Shown here: one piece after another, positions 21,809 through 28,304 of the stretch
How the letters are laid out: every line of letters starts with the position of its first letter
Position numbering within the stretch: the first letter of the stretch is position 1
IMG/VR virus record: IMGVR_UViG_3300033141_004308
Location: 1-39,816 of that record
DNA from: a virus
Strand: one strand, 5' to 3'
Length of the DNA: 39,816 nucleotides
Translations under genes and position numbers: made by a program
The notes under the pieces: generated by a model
The model's input: only the letters and a program-made list of their open reading frames with translations
The model's database searches: none
What the model was told of the DNA's origin: nothing

Positions 21809-22300
21809 ATGAGGGATGTTGTTGAGTTCGTGGTGTATGAAGTGCTTGACCGCATTAATGCTTCAATAAGCAGGGAGGAATACTTGGAAATGATTGATGA
21901 AATCACTGAAATAGTGGAAAACTATTTCCCTGAGATTAAAGCATCAGTTAAGAAGATAGAAATGATTGATGAAATCATTGAAGTAATAGAAAAATACGAG
22001 TATTTTAATAAAAAAGATGACATTACTAAAAAGGATAGTGCTTGTAAGTTTTATTTAAGGTATGAGGATGACCCTGAATTATTTATGGTAGAGCAGAATG
22101 GTTTTGAAGAGGAGATAATAGGATTAGGTGATGAAACATCGGATGATGATTGTAGATTAATATTGCTTAAAGACAATATTGTTAGTTTAAAAAATTATAA
22201 TGAATGGCTTCTCAAACTTGCTTTTAAGCGAAGTGGTATGAAAGAATTAAAAGAGTTTAAAGAATTAATTAAAATAGTAAGGCAGAATTACACAAAGTAA
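21809..22300 (+). CDS. Unknown protein sharing a C-terminal domain with 27802-28131
   Basis: A 163-residue protein with GGGAGGTGAT before the ATG. After a coiled N-terminal half comes the segment ACKFYLRYEDDPELF and, 45 residues later, YNEWLLKLAFKR. The protein at 27802-28131 has ACEFYLKYKDNPELF and YNEWLFKLAFKD in the same order, so the two are paralogues in this part. Its last 32 bases overlap the convergent nuclease gene. Function unknown. Confidence 0.65.
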   Translation: MRDVVEFVVYEVLDRINASISREEYLEMIDEITEIVENYFPEIKASVKKIEMIDEIIEVIEKYEYFNKKDDITKKDSACKFYLRYEDDPELFMVEQNGFEEEIIGLGDETSDDDCRLILLKDNIVSLKNYNEWLLKLAFKRSGMKELKEFKELIKIVRQNYTK

Positions 22301-22715
22301 TTTTATTTTTGTATTTCACGTAAGATTTAAGCAGGGTTTCAACCGCTTTCTTACCATAACTACGTTTTGACACGAAAATAATTGGTATCCCATGCTTCAC
22401 TTGCCACGCTAAAGCAGTATTAATTATCGCCGAGCGAGGTATCTTACTCCATAATCGTGCTTTCCAAATACTCTCCACATCACTCTCAATAATAATAGCG
22501 AAGAAATTAAGTGATTTACTTCTTTCAATCTCTCTTTCAAGTCGTTCCCTGTTCTTACCAATACAGCATTGAACCCAATCATTTAAGGACTTGCGTTCAA
22601 TCGCTACTTCATCTTCTAATCCTTCAATACTGTAATCACCAACGTTCAAGGATTTCTTAATCGCTCCTGCGAAGCGATAAGGTTTTTTCTCCCGACTATC
22701 AATCACAATCCTCAT
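22269..22715 (-). CDS. ERCC4/XPF-type nuclease
   Basis: A 148-residue protein with the complete active site of the XPF family: DSRE (6-9), GDY (26-28), and ERKSLNDW (40-47). It contains just the nuclease domain, without the helicase or HhH2 regions of cellular XPF, as in archaeal virus and plasmid relatives. It would cut branched or flapped DNA, for example recombination or packaging intermediates. The start overlaps the upstream HNH stop in a run of eight A followed by TGA, a possible frameshift site. Confidence 0.85.
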   Translation of the reverse strand: MRIVIDSREKKPYRFAGAIKKSLNVGDYSIEGLEDEVAIERKSLNDWVQCCIGKNRERLEREIERSKSLNFFAIIIESDVESIWKARLWSKIPRSAIINTALAWQVKHGIPIIFVSKRSYGKKAVETLLKSYVKYKNKITLCNSALLF

Positions 22716-23005
22716 TTTTTTTGCCTGTAATAATGGCTTGTGAGTAGAATCGCTAACTTATAAACTTGTTTTTCAACGTCAGGGAATGCTTCCACGAAAT
22801 CCAATAATTTCTCAAGATTCTTGAAATCCTGGTGTTGAGAGAATTCATTAAGGATTCGTTGTGTTTTATCACCAACTCTTGAATTATGGAAGTAATCATG
22901 GCATTTCTTACAAACACGAATAATATTGCCTTTCCCACCTTGACTTCTTGGGATTATATGATGTCTTTCCGTTGCTTCATTAATCTCACAATAATAGCAT
23001 TTCAT
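22712..23005 (-). CDS. HNH endonuclease
   Basis: A 97-residue protein with CYYC (3-6), HHIIPRSQGGKGNIIRVC (15-32) with catalytic His, and CHDYFH (35-40), which together give the zinc-bound beta-beta-alpha HNH fold. The C-terminal half is helical. Small HNH proteins often assist terminase in phages, but here it is paired with an XPF-type nuclease instead. Its ATG directly abuts a 9-bp inverted repeat (23006-23026), so the start may be masked in the mRNA. Confidence 0.85.
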   Translation of the reverse strand: MKCYYCEINEATERHHIIPRSQGGKGNIIRVCKKCHDYFHNSRVGDKTQRILNEFSQHQDFKNLEKLLDFVEAFPDVEKQVYKLAILLTSHYYRQKK

Positions 23006-23026
23006 TTTTAAGGGCGCCCCTTAAAA
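23006..23026 (-). promoter_or_regulatory. Inverted repeat covering the HNH start region
   Basis: TTTTAAGGG and CCCTTAAAA pair over 9 bp with a 3-nt loop and end immediately at the ATG. The only ribosome-site-like bases (AAGGGG) are inside this stem, so the fold would hide them. Seen in sequence; regulation is inferred. Confidence 0.5.
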
Positions 23027-23033
23027 TATTTTT

Positions 23034-23088
23034 CCTATCGTTGTGTTTTATGAAAAACATGGTTTTGGGTTGAAGACACAACGATAGG
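23034..23088 (-). ncRNA. Long-stem RNA element 1
   Basis: CCTATCGTTGTGT (23034-23046) and its exact reverse complement (23076-23088) form a 13-bp stem around a 29-nt loop. Read on the plus strand the loop contains AAAAACATGGTT and TTTTGGGTTGAA, elements also found in order in element 2. It lies between a minus-strand promoter (23118-23140) and the HNH gene, so it is either a 5' leader element or a small RNA. Confidence 0.55.
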
Positions 23089-23117
23089 GAGTATATCAAA
23101 TAATATTAATGGCTTAC

Positions 23118-23140
23118 TATTATTTAAACTTTTTGAAAAG
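23118..23140. promoter_or_regulatory. Bidirectional TATA element
   Basis: On the minus strand CAAAAAGTTTAAATAATAG gives a good BRE plus TATA and a start near 23100, just ahead of element 1 and the nuclease genes. The same TTATTTAAAC read on the plus strand could start RNA near 23147, at the CCCGG hairpin, though its upstream BRE is weaker. Confidence 0.5.
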
Positions 23141-23150
23141 AGTAGAATAG

Positions 23151-23216
23151 CCCGGCATTCCTCATGAGTCATACCGGGGACTTAAATTAATCTGGGTTCA
23201 GAGTTCTCTTAACCCA
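23151..23216 (+). ncRNA. Two-hairpin element (possible small RNA)
   Basis: CCCGG (23151-23155) pairs with CCGGG (23174-23178) and TGGGTT (23193-23198) pairs with AACCCA (23211-23216). The first loop contains CCTCATGAG, which also occurs in the leader of the intron-containing tRNA (19053-19061). No reading frame is present. Strand and function are inferred. Confidence 0.4.
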
Positions 23217-23253
23217 CATTTATTTTTAAGCATTACTTGTATAAAAATTTTTT

Positions 23254-23319
23254 GGGTGCGAGGAACAAAAAACAGGTTGTCACGTGTTTTTTTGGGGGTT
23301 GAAAAAAAACCTCGCACCC
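23254..23319 (+). ncRNA. Long-stem RNA element 2
   Basis: GGGTGCGAGG (23254-23263) and CCTCGCACCC (23310-23319) form a perfect 10-bp stem with a 46-nt loop. The loop shares AAAAAACAGGTT and TTTTGGGGGTTGAA with element 1. TATA-like sequence lies 8-30 bp upstream (23219-23231 and 23240-23248). No gene lies in the whole 23006-23397 gap, which this element and its neighbours fill. Confidence 0.55.
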
Positions 23320-23357
23320 ATTACTTTAATAATTATTAATCACTCTTATTTAAATTT

Positions 23358-23376
23358 TTTGAAAAGATATTTAAAT
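23358..23376 (+). promoter_or_regulatory. Promoter of the helicase unit (leaderless)
   Basis: TTTGAAAAGATATTTAAATT gives BRE and TATA. The ATG at 23398 lies at the expected start point and has no ribosome site, so the first gene of this long unit is probably translated from a leaderless mRNA. Confidence 0.65.
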
Positions 23377-23397
23377 TCTAAATGATTAAAGAATAGC

Positions 23398-23652
23398 ATG
23401 GGGAAAGAGAACTTAATCATTATTAGGAAATTATTTAAACTCATTAACATGTTAGTGTTTAAGAAGGATGGTTACACTTCTGATAATGAATTCTATGATA
23501 GTGAGTTAAGGCGTCTCGGTCCTTTCGGTTGGGCTGTTAAGAACAAACACCTTGAAGTAATTGTTTTCGAATACGATGATGAGGATAGGATTACAATAAG
23601 ATTAAATAAGAAAACTGATTTTTATAAAAAATTAATGGAGGAACTAAAATGA
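23398..23652 (+). CDS. Small protein ahead of the helicase
   Basis: An 84-residue protein, first in the helicase unit. It has a helical start and a strand-rich end (HLEVIVFEYDDEDRITIRLN) and overlaps the helicase start by 4 bases. No family recognised. Its place suggests a helicase partner or a regulator. Confidence 0.65.
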   Translation: MGKENLIIIRKLFKLINMLVFKKDGYTSDNEFYDSELRRLGPFGWAVKNKHLEVIVFEYDDEDRITIRLNKKTDFYKKLMEELK

Positions 23653-25685
23653 AGTTAACAATCGGCATTAAATACATTAATTGGCTCACGAACGAGAACA
23701 TTAATGCTGATTGGGAGACAGGAAAAAGAATTGATGACTTAATCAAGAAACACAATTACGAGGAAGCATACAAGTATTTCAAAACTAAATCACAAATTCA
23801 TAACATTAAAATCCCGAAAGACATTCAATCATTCTTCGAAACCATGCGTAAAATCAAGAACTCAGAGGAATACTCCTCAGAAGCTGAAGAAATAAGCGAT
23901 GAAGTCATTGAATTCATGAAATTATACGCTGAAGGCGTGGAAGGAGATAAAATATTCTTAACTTACGAGGAAGGATTATCAAACGCTCAAATCAAGAATT
24001 TAATCAATCAAATATTTAATGAAACCGGGAAACTACTTTACTTAATCACGCCGAAAGAATCGCTTGAAGGCAGGATAGTATCTTACACTGATACTTTCGA
24101 GAAAATAGAAGTGTGCAGGTCTCTCGTGAAAACAAAGAATGACGTGGATTATTACTCCACGTGGGTGTTCGGAGAACCACTCAGGAATTATAAAGGACAA
24201 AAAGTCATTAGCACTCTCGTCATGCCCTTTCACGAATACGTTTTCAACTCTAACGGGATTAGATACTTGCTTTACTCAAGAAAGAAGTTAAAACTCGGGA
24301 GGTGCGTTGTTAGAGGGCAAATAGTTCCAATCGCAGACCAACGCAAGATTGGTGAGGAAGCACGCACTTCAAAAATCGTTGAAGTCCTATTCCTTTACGA
24401 TATTCAATATAACTTGCATAAAATCACGAGGCAGAAAGCAGAGGAGTTCAGGAAGGGTTGGACAGCAGACAAGATTGGGGAAACAATGTTCGGTAAGAGA
24501 AGACACCCCACTTGGTTTGAGAAACTCATCTTCGCAATCATTTCTAATAGGAAGGGTTTCGCACTGCCAAGTCACTTGCTCGTGATTGGAAAACCAAGCA
24601 CGGGTAAGACAACAGGAATCCTGAAATCACTTCAATACGCTTTCAACGAGTATCAAGGAGTGATTAGTGGGAATGGAAGTACTTTAAAAGCACTCATACC
24701 ATCTTATAAGGAAGTCCCGCCAACAGCAGGTTTTTTAAGCGAGGCGGAGAGAGTAGCGCTCGTTGATGAATTCTTTCAATTCGTGGCTAAAGCAAGCACT
24801 TACGAGAAAATCGTTAAAGGCGGTGATTACTTCGCTGAATTAAAAGATATTCTTGAAGGTAATGAGAAAATCGGGCGTTCAGGTAATTCAAGTAATGCGA
24901 TTAAGTATAAAATGCTTGCTTCCATGATTGCAGTCACGAACCCGCAGGAAGCGTATCAATTATCAAGTGTTTTTGATTTCGCTCAGAAATTCGACCCCGC
25001 TTTTTGTAGTAGGATGATTTTATATCAAATGAATGAGGAGCATGAGAATTTCATTCGCAGTAATCAACCACGCATCACTTTTGAAGAGGGTGAGGAAAAA
25101 AGTTATCCTAAGTTCAACGCTGATTTCGTTAATTTAATGGATTGGTTTAATGATGAAGTGTTCATTAAAGTTAGTGCTGATAAGATTAAGGAGATGATTG
25201 AGAGGTTAAAGAAGTTCACGCCAGTGGATTTAATCCCAATAATGATTAGGTATAATAACACGATTGCTAATGTTCTCGCAGGAGTTAGTAAGTATAGGTG
25301 GCTTGCGAATGAGAAGAACTCTTTTGAACTTGATGATGAGGATTATAAGCAAACGGAAGATATTTTCAGTAATATTATTGCATCGTGGTGCAGGACTGAT
25401 GAGGAGTTATTGAAAGTGCCTGAAAAACAGAGGGTTGGCTTAATTAATTTAAAAGCAAGGAAAGTTTTAAATTACTTAAATGAGTATTATAAAGTAAAGG
25501 ATTATGAGAGTGTGAAGGATTATGTTGAAATGAGTAAAGTTGATTTCAACGTATCACTCTCATATCTTGAGAAATTAAGATTAATTAAGAAAGTGAGGAT
25601 TGATGGGGAAGTGTATTACGTTCCGCATTGGTATTCACAGGGGAAGGAGATTAACTCGGATGTTATTAATGAGGTGATAATATGA
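23649..25685 (+). CDS. MCM-like AAA+ replicative helicase
   Basis: A 678-residue protein with GGAGG before the ATG. An N-terminal region of about 290 residues includes beta-rich segments where MCM has its OB domain. The AAA+ core has Walker A GKPSTGKTT (314-322), a segment SGNGSTLKALI like the MCM pre-sensor region, Walker B VALVDEF (369-375), sensor 1 in AVTNP (429-433) and an arginine finger in FCSRM (452-456). The C-terminal 60 residues form a winged helix (VDFNVSLSYLEKLRLIKKV), as in MCM. It should unwind DNA as a hexamer. The sequence is far from cellular MCM, so this is a diverged viral form. Confidence 0.75.
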   Translation: MKLTIGIKYINWLTNENINADWETGKRIDDLIKKHNYEEAYKYFKTKSQIHNIKIPKDIQSFFETMRKIKNSEEYSSEAEEISDEVIEFMKLYAEGVEGDKIFLTYEEGLSNAQIKNLINQIFNETGKLLYLITPKESLEGRIVSYTDTFEKIEVCRSLVKTKNDVDYYSTWVFGEPLRNYKGQKVISTLVMPFHEYVFNSNGIRYLLYSRKKLKLGRCVVRGQIVPIADQRKIGEEARTSKIVEVLFLYDIQYNLHKITRQKAEEFRKGWTADKIGETMFGKRRHPTWFEKLIFAIISNRKGFALPSHLLVIGKPSTGKTTGILKSLQYAFNEYQGVISGNGSTLKALIPSYKEVPPTAGFLSEAERVALVDEFFQFVAKASTYEKIVKGGDYFAELKDILEGNEKIGRSGNSSNAIKYKMLASMIAVTNPQEAYQLSSVFDFAQKFDPAFCSRMILYQMNEEHENFIRSNQPRITFEEGEEKSYPKFNADFVNLMDWFNDEVFIKVSADKIKEMIERLKKFTPVDLIPIMIRYNNTIANVLAGVSKYRWLANEKNSFELDDEDYKQTEDIFSNIIASWCRTDEELLKVPEKQRVGLINLKARKVLNYLNEYYKVKDYESVKDYVEMSKVDFNVSLSYLEKLRLIKKVRIDGEVYYVPHWYSQGKEINSDVINEVII

Positions 25686-26062
25686 GAGTAGTTAAGGATG
25701 AGCATAAGATTAAAGAAGGAGAATTATTCGGGCAGAAAGGTTTCATAATCACTGAAAGCAAAGAACTTCGCTTCAAAGTGGAGGAAATAAAATACAAGCA
25801 ACCATTAAAAATAATGAACACTCGCAGAGTTGAGAAAGTAGGCGATGAATACATTATTCACGAGGAAGCAGAATACTTTAACGACCCAATCGTTTTCATG
25901 GAAGTCGTTAAGAATTTAAGCATGAACGAGGAAGCAATTAAGAAAGGGCTTGAAGACGCTAAAAAATCCTCTGCGAAGCAATTAAAGAAGATTAGGTTGT
26001 TAATTAAGGAATACTCCAAATATGAGAAGCGATGTAAAGAATTGCTCAGTGAGGAGGGATGA
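25682..26062 (+). CDS. Unknown protein between helicase and ssDNA-binding candidate
   Basis: A 126-residue protein starting behind GAGGTGATAAT and overlapping the helicase stop. The first 60 residues look beta-rich, the second half is a charged helix (LEDAKKSSAKQLKKIRLLIK). No family recognised. Genome position suggests a replication accessory such as a helicase or SSB partner. Confidence 0.7.
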   Translation: MRVVKDEHKIKEGELFGQKGFIITESKELRFKVEEIKYKQPLKIMNTRRVEKVGDEYIIHEEAEYFNDPIVFMEVVKNLSMNEEAIKKGLEDAKKSSAKQLKKIRLLIKEYSKYEKRCKELLSEEG

Positions 26063-26066
26063 AAAA

Positions 26067-26621
26067 ATGGTAGTATTTGATTTCACAGGCGAGGAAAACA
26101 AGAAAGTATTCCCGAAATACGAGGGAATACCAGAGGATTGGTATGAAGCGGAGATAACTAAAATCTCCGACGTGTTCAAACAACAAAAATACAAGGCAGA
26201 CCCTGGCGTTATGGAGGAGAAAATAGCGTTCACTTTCAAGATAAACGGGCTTCACTGGAAGTCGTTTTGCGTGAACGCTGATGAAGTAACTGAAGAACCT
26301 GAGTGCGTTGAAATACTTTGGACGCCGAGAACTCTTGTTAAGAAGAATAAAGCGCCTTACAGTAATTCGAAAATGTATAACTTCCTTGAGGAAGCAGGCT
26401 TGTTAGAGGGCATGAAGAAGGTTAGGGATGAAATAGTGAAGCTTAGTGATGAGAATCAGCAGAACGCTCTTTACGCTGATTTCTTGCGAAAGAATTTGAT
26501 TGGTAAGAAGTTCAGGATTTTCATTGATAAGACAGTGAATGGCAGACCTAAGATAACTAAGGTTAAGAAGTTAGTGGAGAATTTAAATTTAACTCAAACT
26601 AATGCAGCCCCTGAAGTCTAA
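26067..26621 (+). CDS. Probable single-stranded DNA-binding protein
   Basis: The ATG at 26067 follows GAGGAGGG; upstream in-frame codons overlap the previous gene and are not used. The 184-residue protein has YEGIPEDWYEAEITKISDVF (13-32), the opening of phage DUF669/ssDNA-binding-type OB proteins, then IAFTFKINGLHWKSFCV and a closing pair of strands (GKKFRIFIDKTVNGRPKITK). Residues after 165 are a short acidic and polar tail. It follows the helicase as SSB genes often do. Based on fold pattern only. Confidence 0.55.
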   Translation: MVVFDFTGEENKKVFPKYEGIPEDWYEAEITKISDVFKQQKYKADPGVMEEKIAFTFKINGLHWKSFCVNADEVTEEPECVEILWTPRTLVKKNKAPYSNSKMYNFLEEAGLLEGMKKVRDEIVKLSDENQQNALYADFLRKNLIGKKFRIFIDKTVNGRPKITKVKKLVENLNLTQTNAAPEV

Positions 26622-26632
26622 AAGATGAATTT

Positions 26633-26699
26633 GGGAGTGGGATGGGCAAACCCTTTTTTGTTTCCCCTCACATTTTTTTTGGGCCCAAATCCCATTCCC
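26633..26699 (+). ncRNA. Long-stem RNA element 3
   Basis: GGGAGTGGGAT (26633-26643) pairs with ATCCCATTCCC (26689-26699), 11 bp with one G-T pair, and continues after a 3-nt AAA bulge with GGGC/GCCC (26644-26647 with 26682-26685 in reverse). The loop holds two T runs, one before GGGCCC, as element 2 has T7 before GGGGG. It lies between the ssDNA-binding candidate and the tRNA and could act as a terminator, processing stem or small RNA. Confidence 0.5.
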
Positions 26700-26705
26700 T
26701 TAAAA

Positions 26706-26778
26706 GGCAGGGTGGTCTAATTGGATAAGACAACAGCCTTCAAGCTGTGAATGAAGGTTCGAATCCTTCCCCTCGCCA
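26706..26778 (+). tRNA. tRNA with 6-nt anticodon loop, anticodon best read as UCA
   Basis: D arm GTCT/AGAC with loop AATTGGATA, anticodon stem ACAGC/GCTGT, T arm GAAGG/CCTTC with loop TTCGAAT, and all invariant core residues (T8, A14, GG18-19, A21, TTC) are present. Two features are odd. The anticodon loop is CTTCAA, one base short; with T33 at 26739 the anticodon is UCA, which would read UGA, while adding one T would give tRNA-Glu(UUC). The acceptor GGCAGGG pairs with CCCTCGCC only with two mismatches or a bulged C. It may be a suppressor, a loop-altered tRNA, or a degenerate gene. Confidence 0.65.
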
Positions 26779-26787
26779 ATCCCTAAA

Positions 26788-26905
26788 CAGCCCGCTGGCG
26801 GAGCAGAGGACTAACTCAGCGAAAAAATCTGTGGTGGTCTCCTACGGGGTATTGCGTGGTTCAACCCAAGTACAAGCGTATTCGTTACTCACACCGCAGG
26901 GGCTG
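26788..26905 (+). ncRNA. Three-way-junction structured RNA
   Basis: In AT-rich surroundings this 118-nt stretch is GC-rich and folds into three stems: CAGCCC (26788-26793) with GGGCTG (26900-26905); CGCTG (26793-26797) with CAGCG (26817-26821); and CTGTGGTG (26829-26836) with CACCGCAG (26892-26899, one G-T pair). The stems abut one another, separated only by a T-ended A run (26822-26828). It lies in the gap between the tRNA and a gene at 26935 and could be a stable RNA or a 5' leader regulating the downstream unit. It matches no RNA family I know. Confidence 0.6.
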
Positions 26906-26934
26906 GGGGAGAAAAAACGAAAAGGTGATGAAAA

Positions 26935-27117
26935 GTGAGTAATTTCATAAGGGAATTGGCGAGGATTAAAAAATTCTCTGATAAGTATGATGAAGTTAAG
27001 ATTTTTTTAGTTGGAGATAAGGTTTTATTAATTGGAGATAATGAAAAAGGCAATTTCATGAAGGTTATGAAGGAATTAGAGCATAAGGGATGTCTGGATG
27101 TAATATGTGAAAGGTGA
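26935..27117 (+). CDS. Small protein of unknown function, 60 residues
   Basis: GTG start directly behind GGTGATG. The product has a helix, then VKIFLVGDKVLLIGD (two strands with a turn), then a helix, an alpha-beta arrangement. It follows the structured RNA by 30 bp, so it may be controlled by that element. No family recognised. Confidence 0.6.
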   Translation: MSNFIRELARIKKFSDKYDEVKIFLVGDKVLLIGDNEKGNFMKVMKELEHKGCLDVICER

Positions 27118-27123
27118 TGAATC

Positions 27124-27312
27124 GTGAGTGAAAATATTATTGTAATAAGGAATAAGTTGAAAGAACAACTTAGTGAGATGTTAAAGCTTTGTGAAGACAT
27201 GGATGAAGCAAGTTGGCAGTATGAGAATGGTGTTATTTTGTCAGGTAATGAAGCTAAGGAATTAATTAAATTTATTGATGATAATTTAAGGATTGTGATT
27301 GAGTATGAGTGA
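27124..27312 (+). CDS. Small protein of unknown function, 62 residues
   Basis: GTG start behind GGTGATG, six bases after the previous stop. The protein is helical and acidic with a central GVILSGNEAKELIKF segment. It overlaps the next ATG. No family recognised. Confidence 0.6.
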   Translation: MSENIIVIRNKLKEQLSEMLKLCEDMDEASWQYENGVILSGNEAKELIKFIDDNLRIVIEYE

Positions 27313-27466
27313 TGTCGTGAATAAGGTTAAGAAGAGTATTGTTGAGTGTGAGGACTTAATTAGGTTTAATCTTTTTAATGAGGGTTGGGATGATAGGAGT
27401 GTTGAGCAATTCCTTGATGAGACAGTAAGGAAATGCTTTAAAGACTTCATAAAAGGTGATGAGTGA
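27305..27466 (+). CDS. Small protein with the FKDFIKGDE ending
   Basis: A 53-residue protein (ATG at 27305) ending in CFKDFIKGDE, the same ending as the 27802-28131 product (AFKDFIKGDEC). At the DNA level the shared part encodes the ribosome site GGTGATGAG for the following gene, so the coding similarity may be forced partly by that site. The rest is helical and acidic. Confidence 0.55.
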   Translation: MSDVVNKVKKSIVECEDLIRFNLFNEGWDDRSVEQFLDETVRKCFKDFIKGDE

Positions 27467-27802
27467 ATGGTTAATTTGTTGAGTGAAACTATTATGGAAT
27501 TAAGGCTTCATGGTAAGAGTGAGGAGGATGTTCGTTGGGTTGGTTCAAATGATGGTAAGTATGCTATCACGTGGGATGAGTTTGCGAAGATAGCTGATGT
27601 TGAGTATGATAATGATTATGGTGCTTATGAGGTTGCTCTTGATTTAGTTGTTGTTGGTGATGATTGGTGGTTGGAGCGTTGTGAGTATGATGGTAAGGAG
27701 TGGTGGGAGTTCAAGAGTTTGCCGAAAATTGCTGAGGGTAAGAAGTTTAGTAATGTTTTTGATGAGTTAAAGGTATTAAATAATTTAGAAGGTGATGAGT
27801 GA
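27467..27802 (+). CDS. Unknown protein rich in Trp and acidic residues
   Basis: A 111-residue protein starting at an ATG right after the previous stop. The central part DGKYAITWDEFAKIADVEYD and DDWWLERCEYDGKEWWEF carries several Trp residues between acidic ones, as in small phage proteins that mimic DNA or bind host enzymes. No family recognised. Its G-T-rich codons differ from the later RNA ligase. Confidence 0.6.
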   Translation: MVNLLSETIMELRLHGKSEEDVRWVGSNDGKYAITWDEFAKIADVEYDNDYGAYEVALDLVVVGDDWWLERCEYDGKEWWEFKSLPKIAEGKKFSNVFDELKVLNNLEGDE

Positions 27803-28131
27803 TGATTAATTTAGATGAATTGCAGAAAGAAATTCACAAAATTATTGAGGAAGCAACTGGCATAAAGCAAGTTACTTCAAGAATAATGCTTTTAATGAGG
27901 CAAGCTATTAAAGACGCTTGCGAGTTTTACTTGAAGTATAAGGATAATCCTGAATTATTTATAAAGGAATTTCCTATGTATAAGAGTGAGTTTGTAAGGA
28001 AATGCCTTACTATTAACTTGCCTGAGGAAAGATTGTGGCTTTCTGATGGGACTGTCGCTGACAAAAACAAGTATAATGAGTGGTTATTCAAGCTCGCTTT
28101 TAAGGACTTCATAAAAGGTGATGAGTGTTGA
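27802..28131 (+). CDS. Unknown protein, paralogue of the 21809-22300 C-terminal domain
   Basis: The ATG at 27802 is taken as start (a GTG one codon earlier is also possible). The 109-residue protein contains ACEFYLKYKDNPELF and YNEWLFKLAFKDF, matching ACKFYLRYEDDPELF and YNEWLLKLAFKRS in the protein at 21809-22300. The shared region is about 75 residues. The duplication indicates a useful small virus-specific fold; function unknown. Confidence 0.65.
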   Translation: MINLDELQKEIHKIIEEATGIKQVTSRIMLLMRQAIKDACEFYLKYKDNPELFIKEFPMYKSEFVRKCLTINLPEERLWLSDGTVADKNKYNEWLFKLAFKDFIKGDEC

Positions 28132-28304
28132 GTGAGTGGTTTGTTTGTAGGAGGTGTGGTTATAGGGTAAGGTCTGATGAAATAATGTTGATGGCGTTTA
28201 TGGAATTGGCTGGGGCAGTAGTGAGTAAGAAGCTTAAGTATTGTTGGGTTGATGATGATGAGTGTGGTGAAGAACACGATTTCATAGTGGAAGGTGATGA
28301 ATAA
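28128..28304 (+). CDS. Small zinc-binding protein, 58 residues
   Basis: TTG start behind GGTGATGAG, overlapping the previous stop. CRRCG near the N terminus and CWVDDDECG with EEH near the C terminus provide four Cys and a His for zinc. It joins the next gene by TAATG. No family recognised. Confidence 0.65.
   Translation: MSEWFVCRRCGYRVRSDEIMLMAFMELAGAVVSKKLKYCWVDDDECGEEHDFIVEGDE

Noticed and set aside
26706-26778. tRNA as an integration site
   Set aside because: No integrase gene and no matching downstream repeat were seen; a whole tRNA core is present rather than only a 3' half.
26747-26938. Open frame over the tRNA and the structured RNA
   Set aside because: The region is better explained by RNA structure; no ribosome site precedes the frame.
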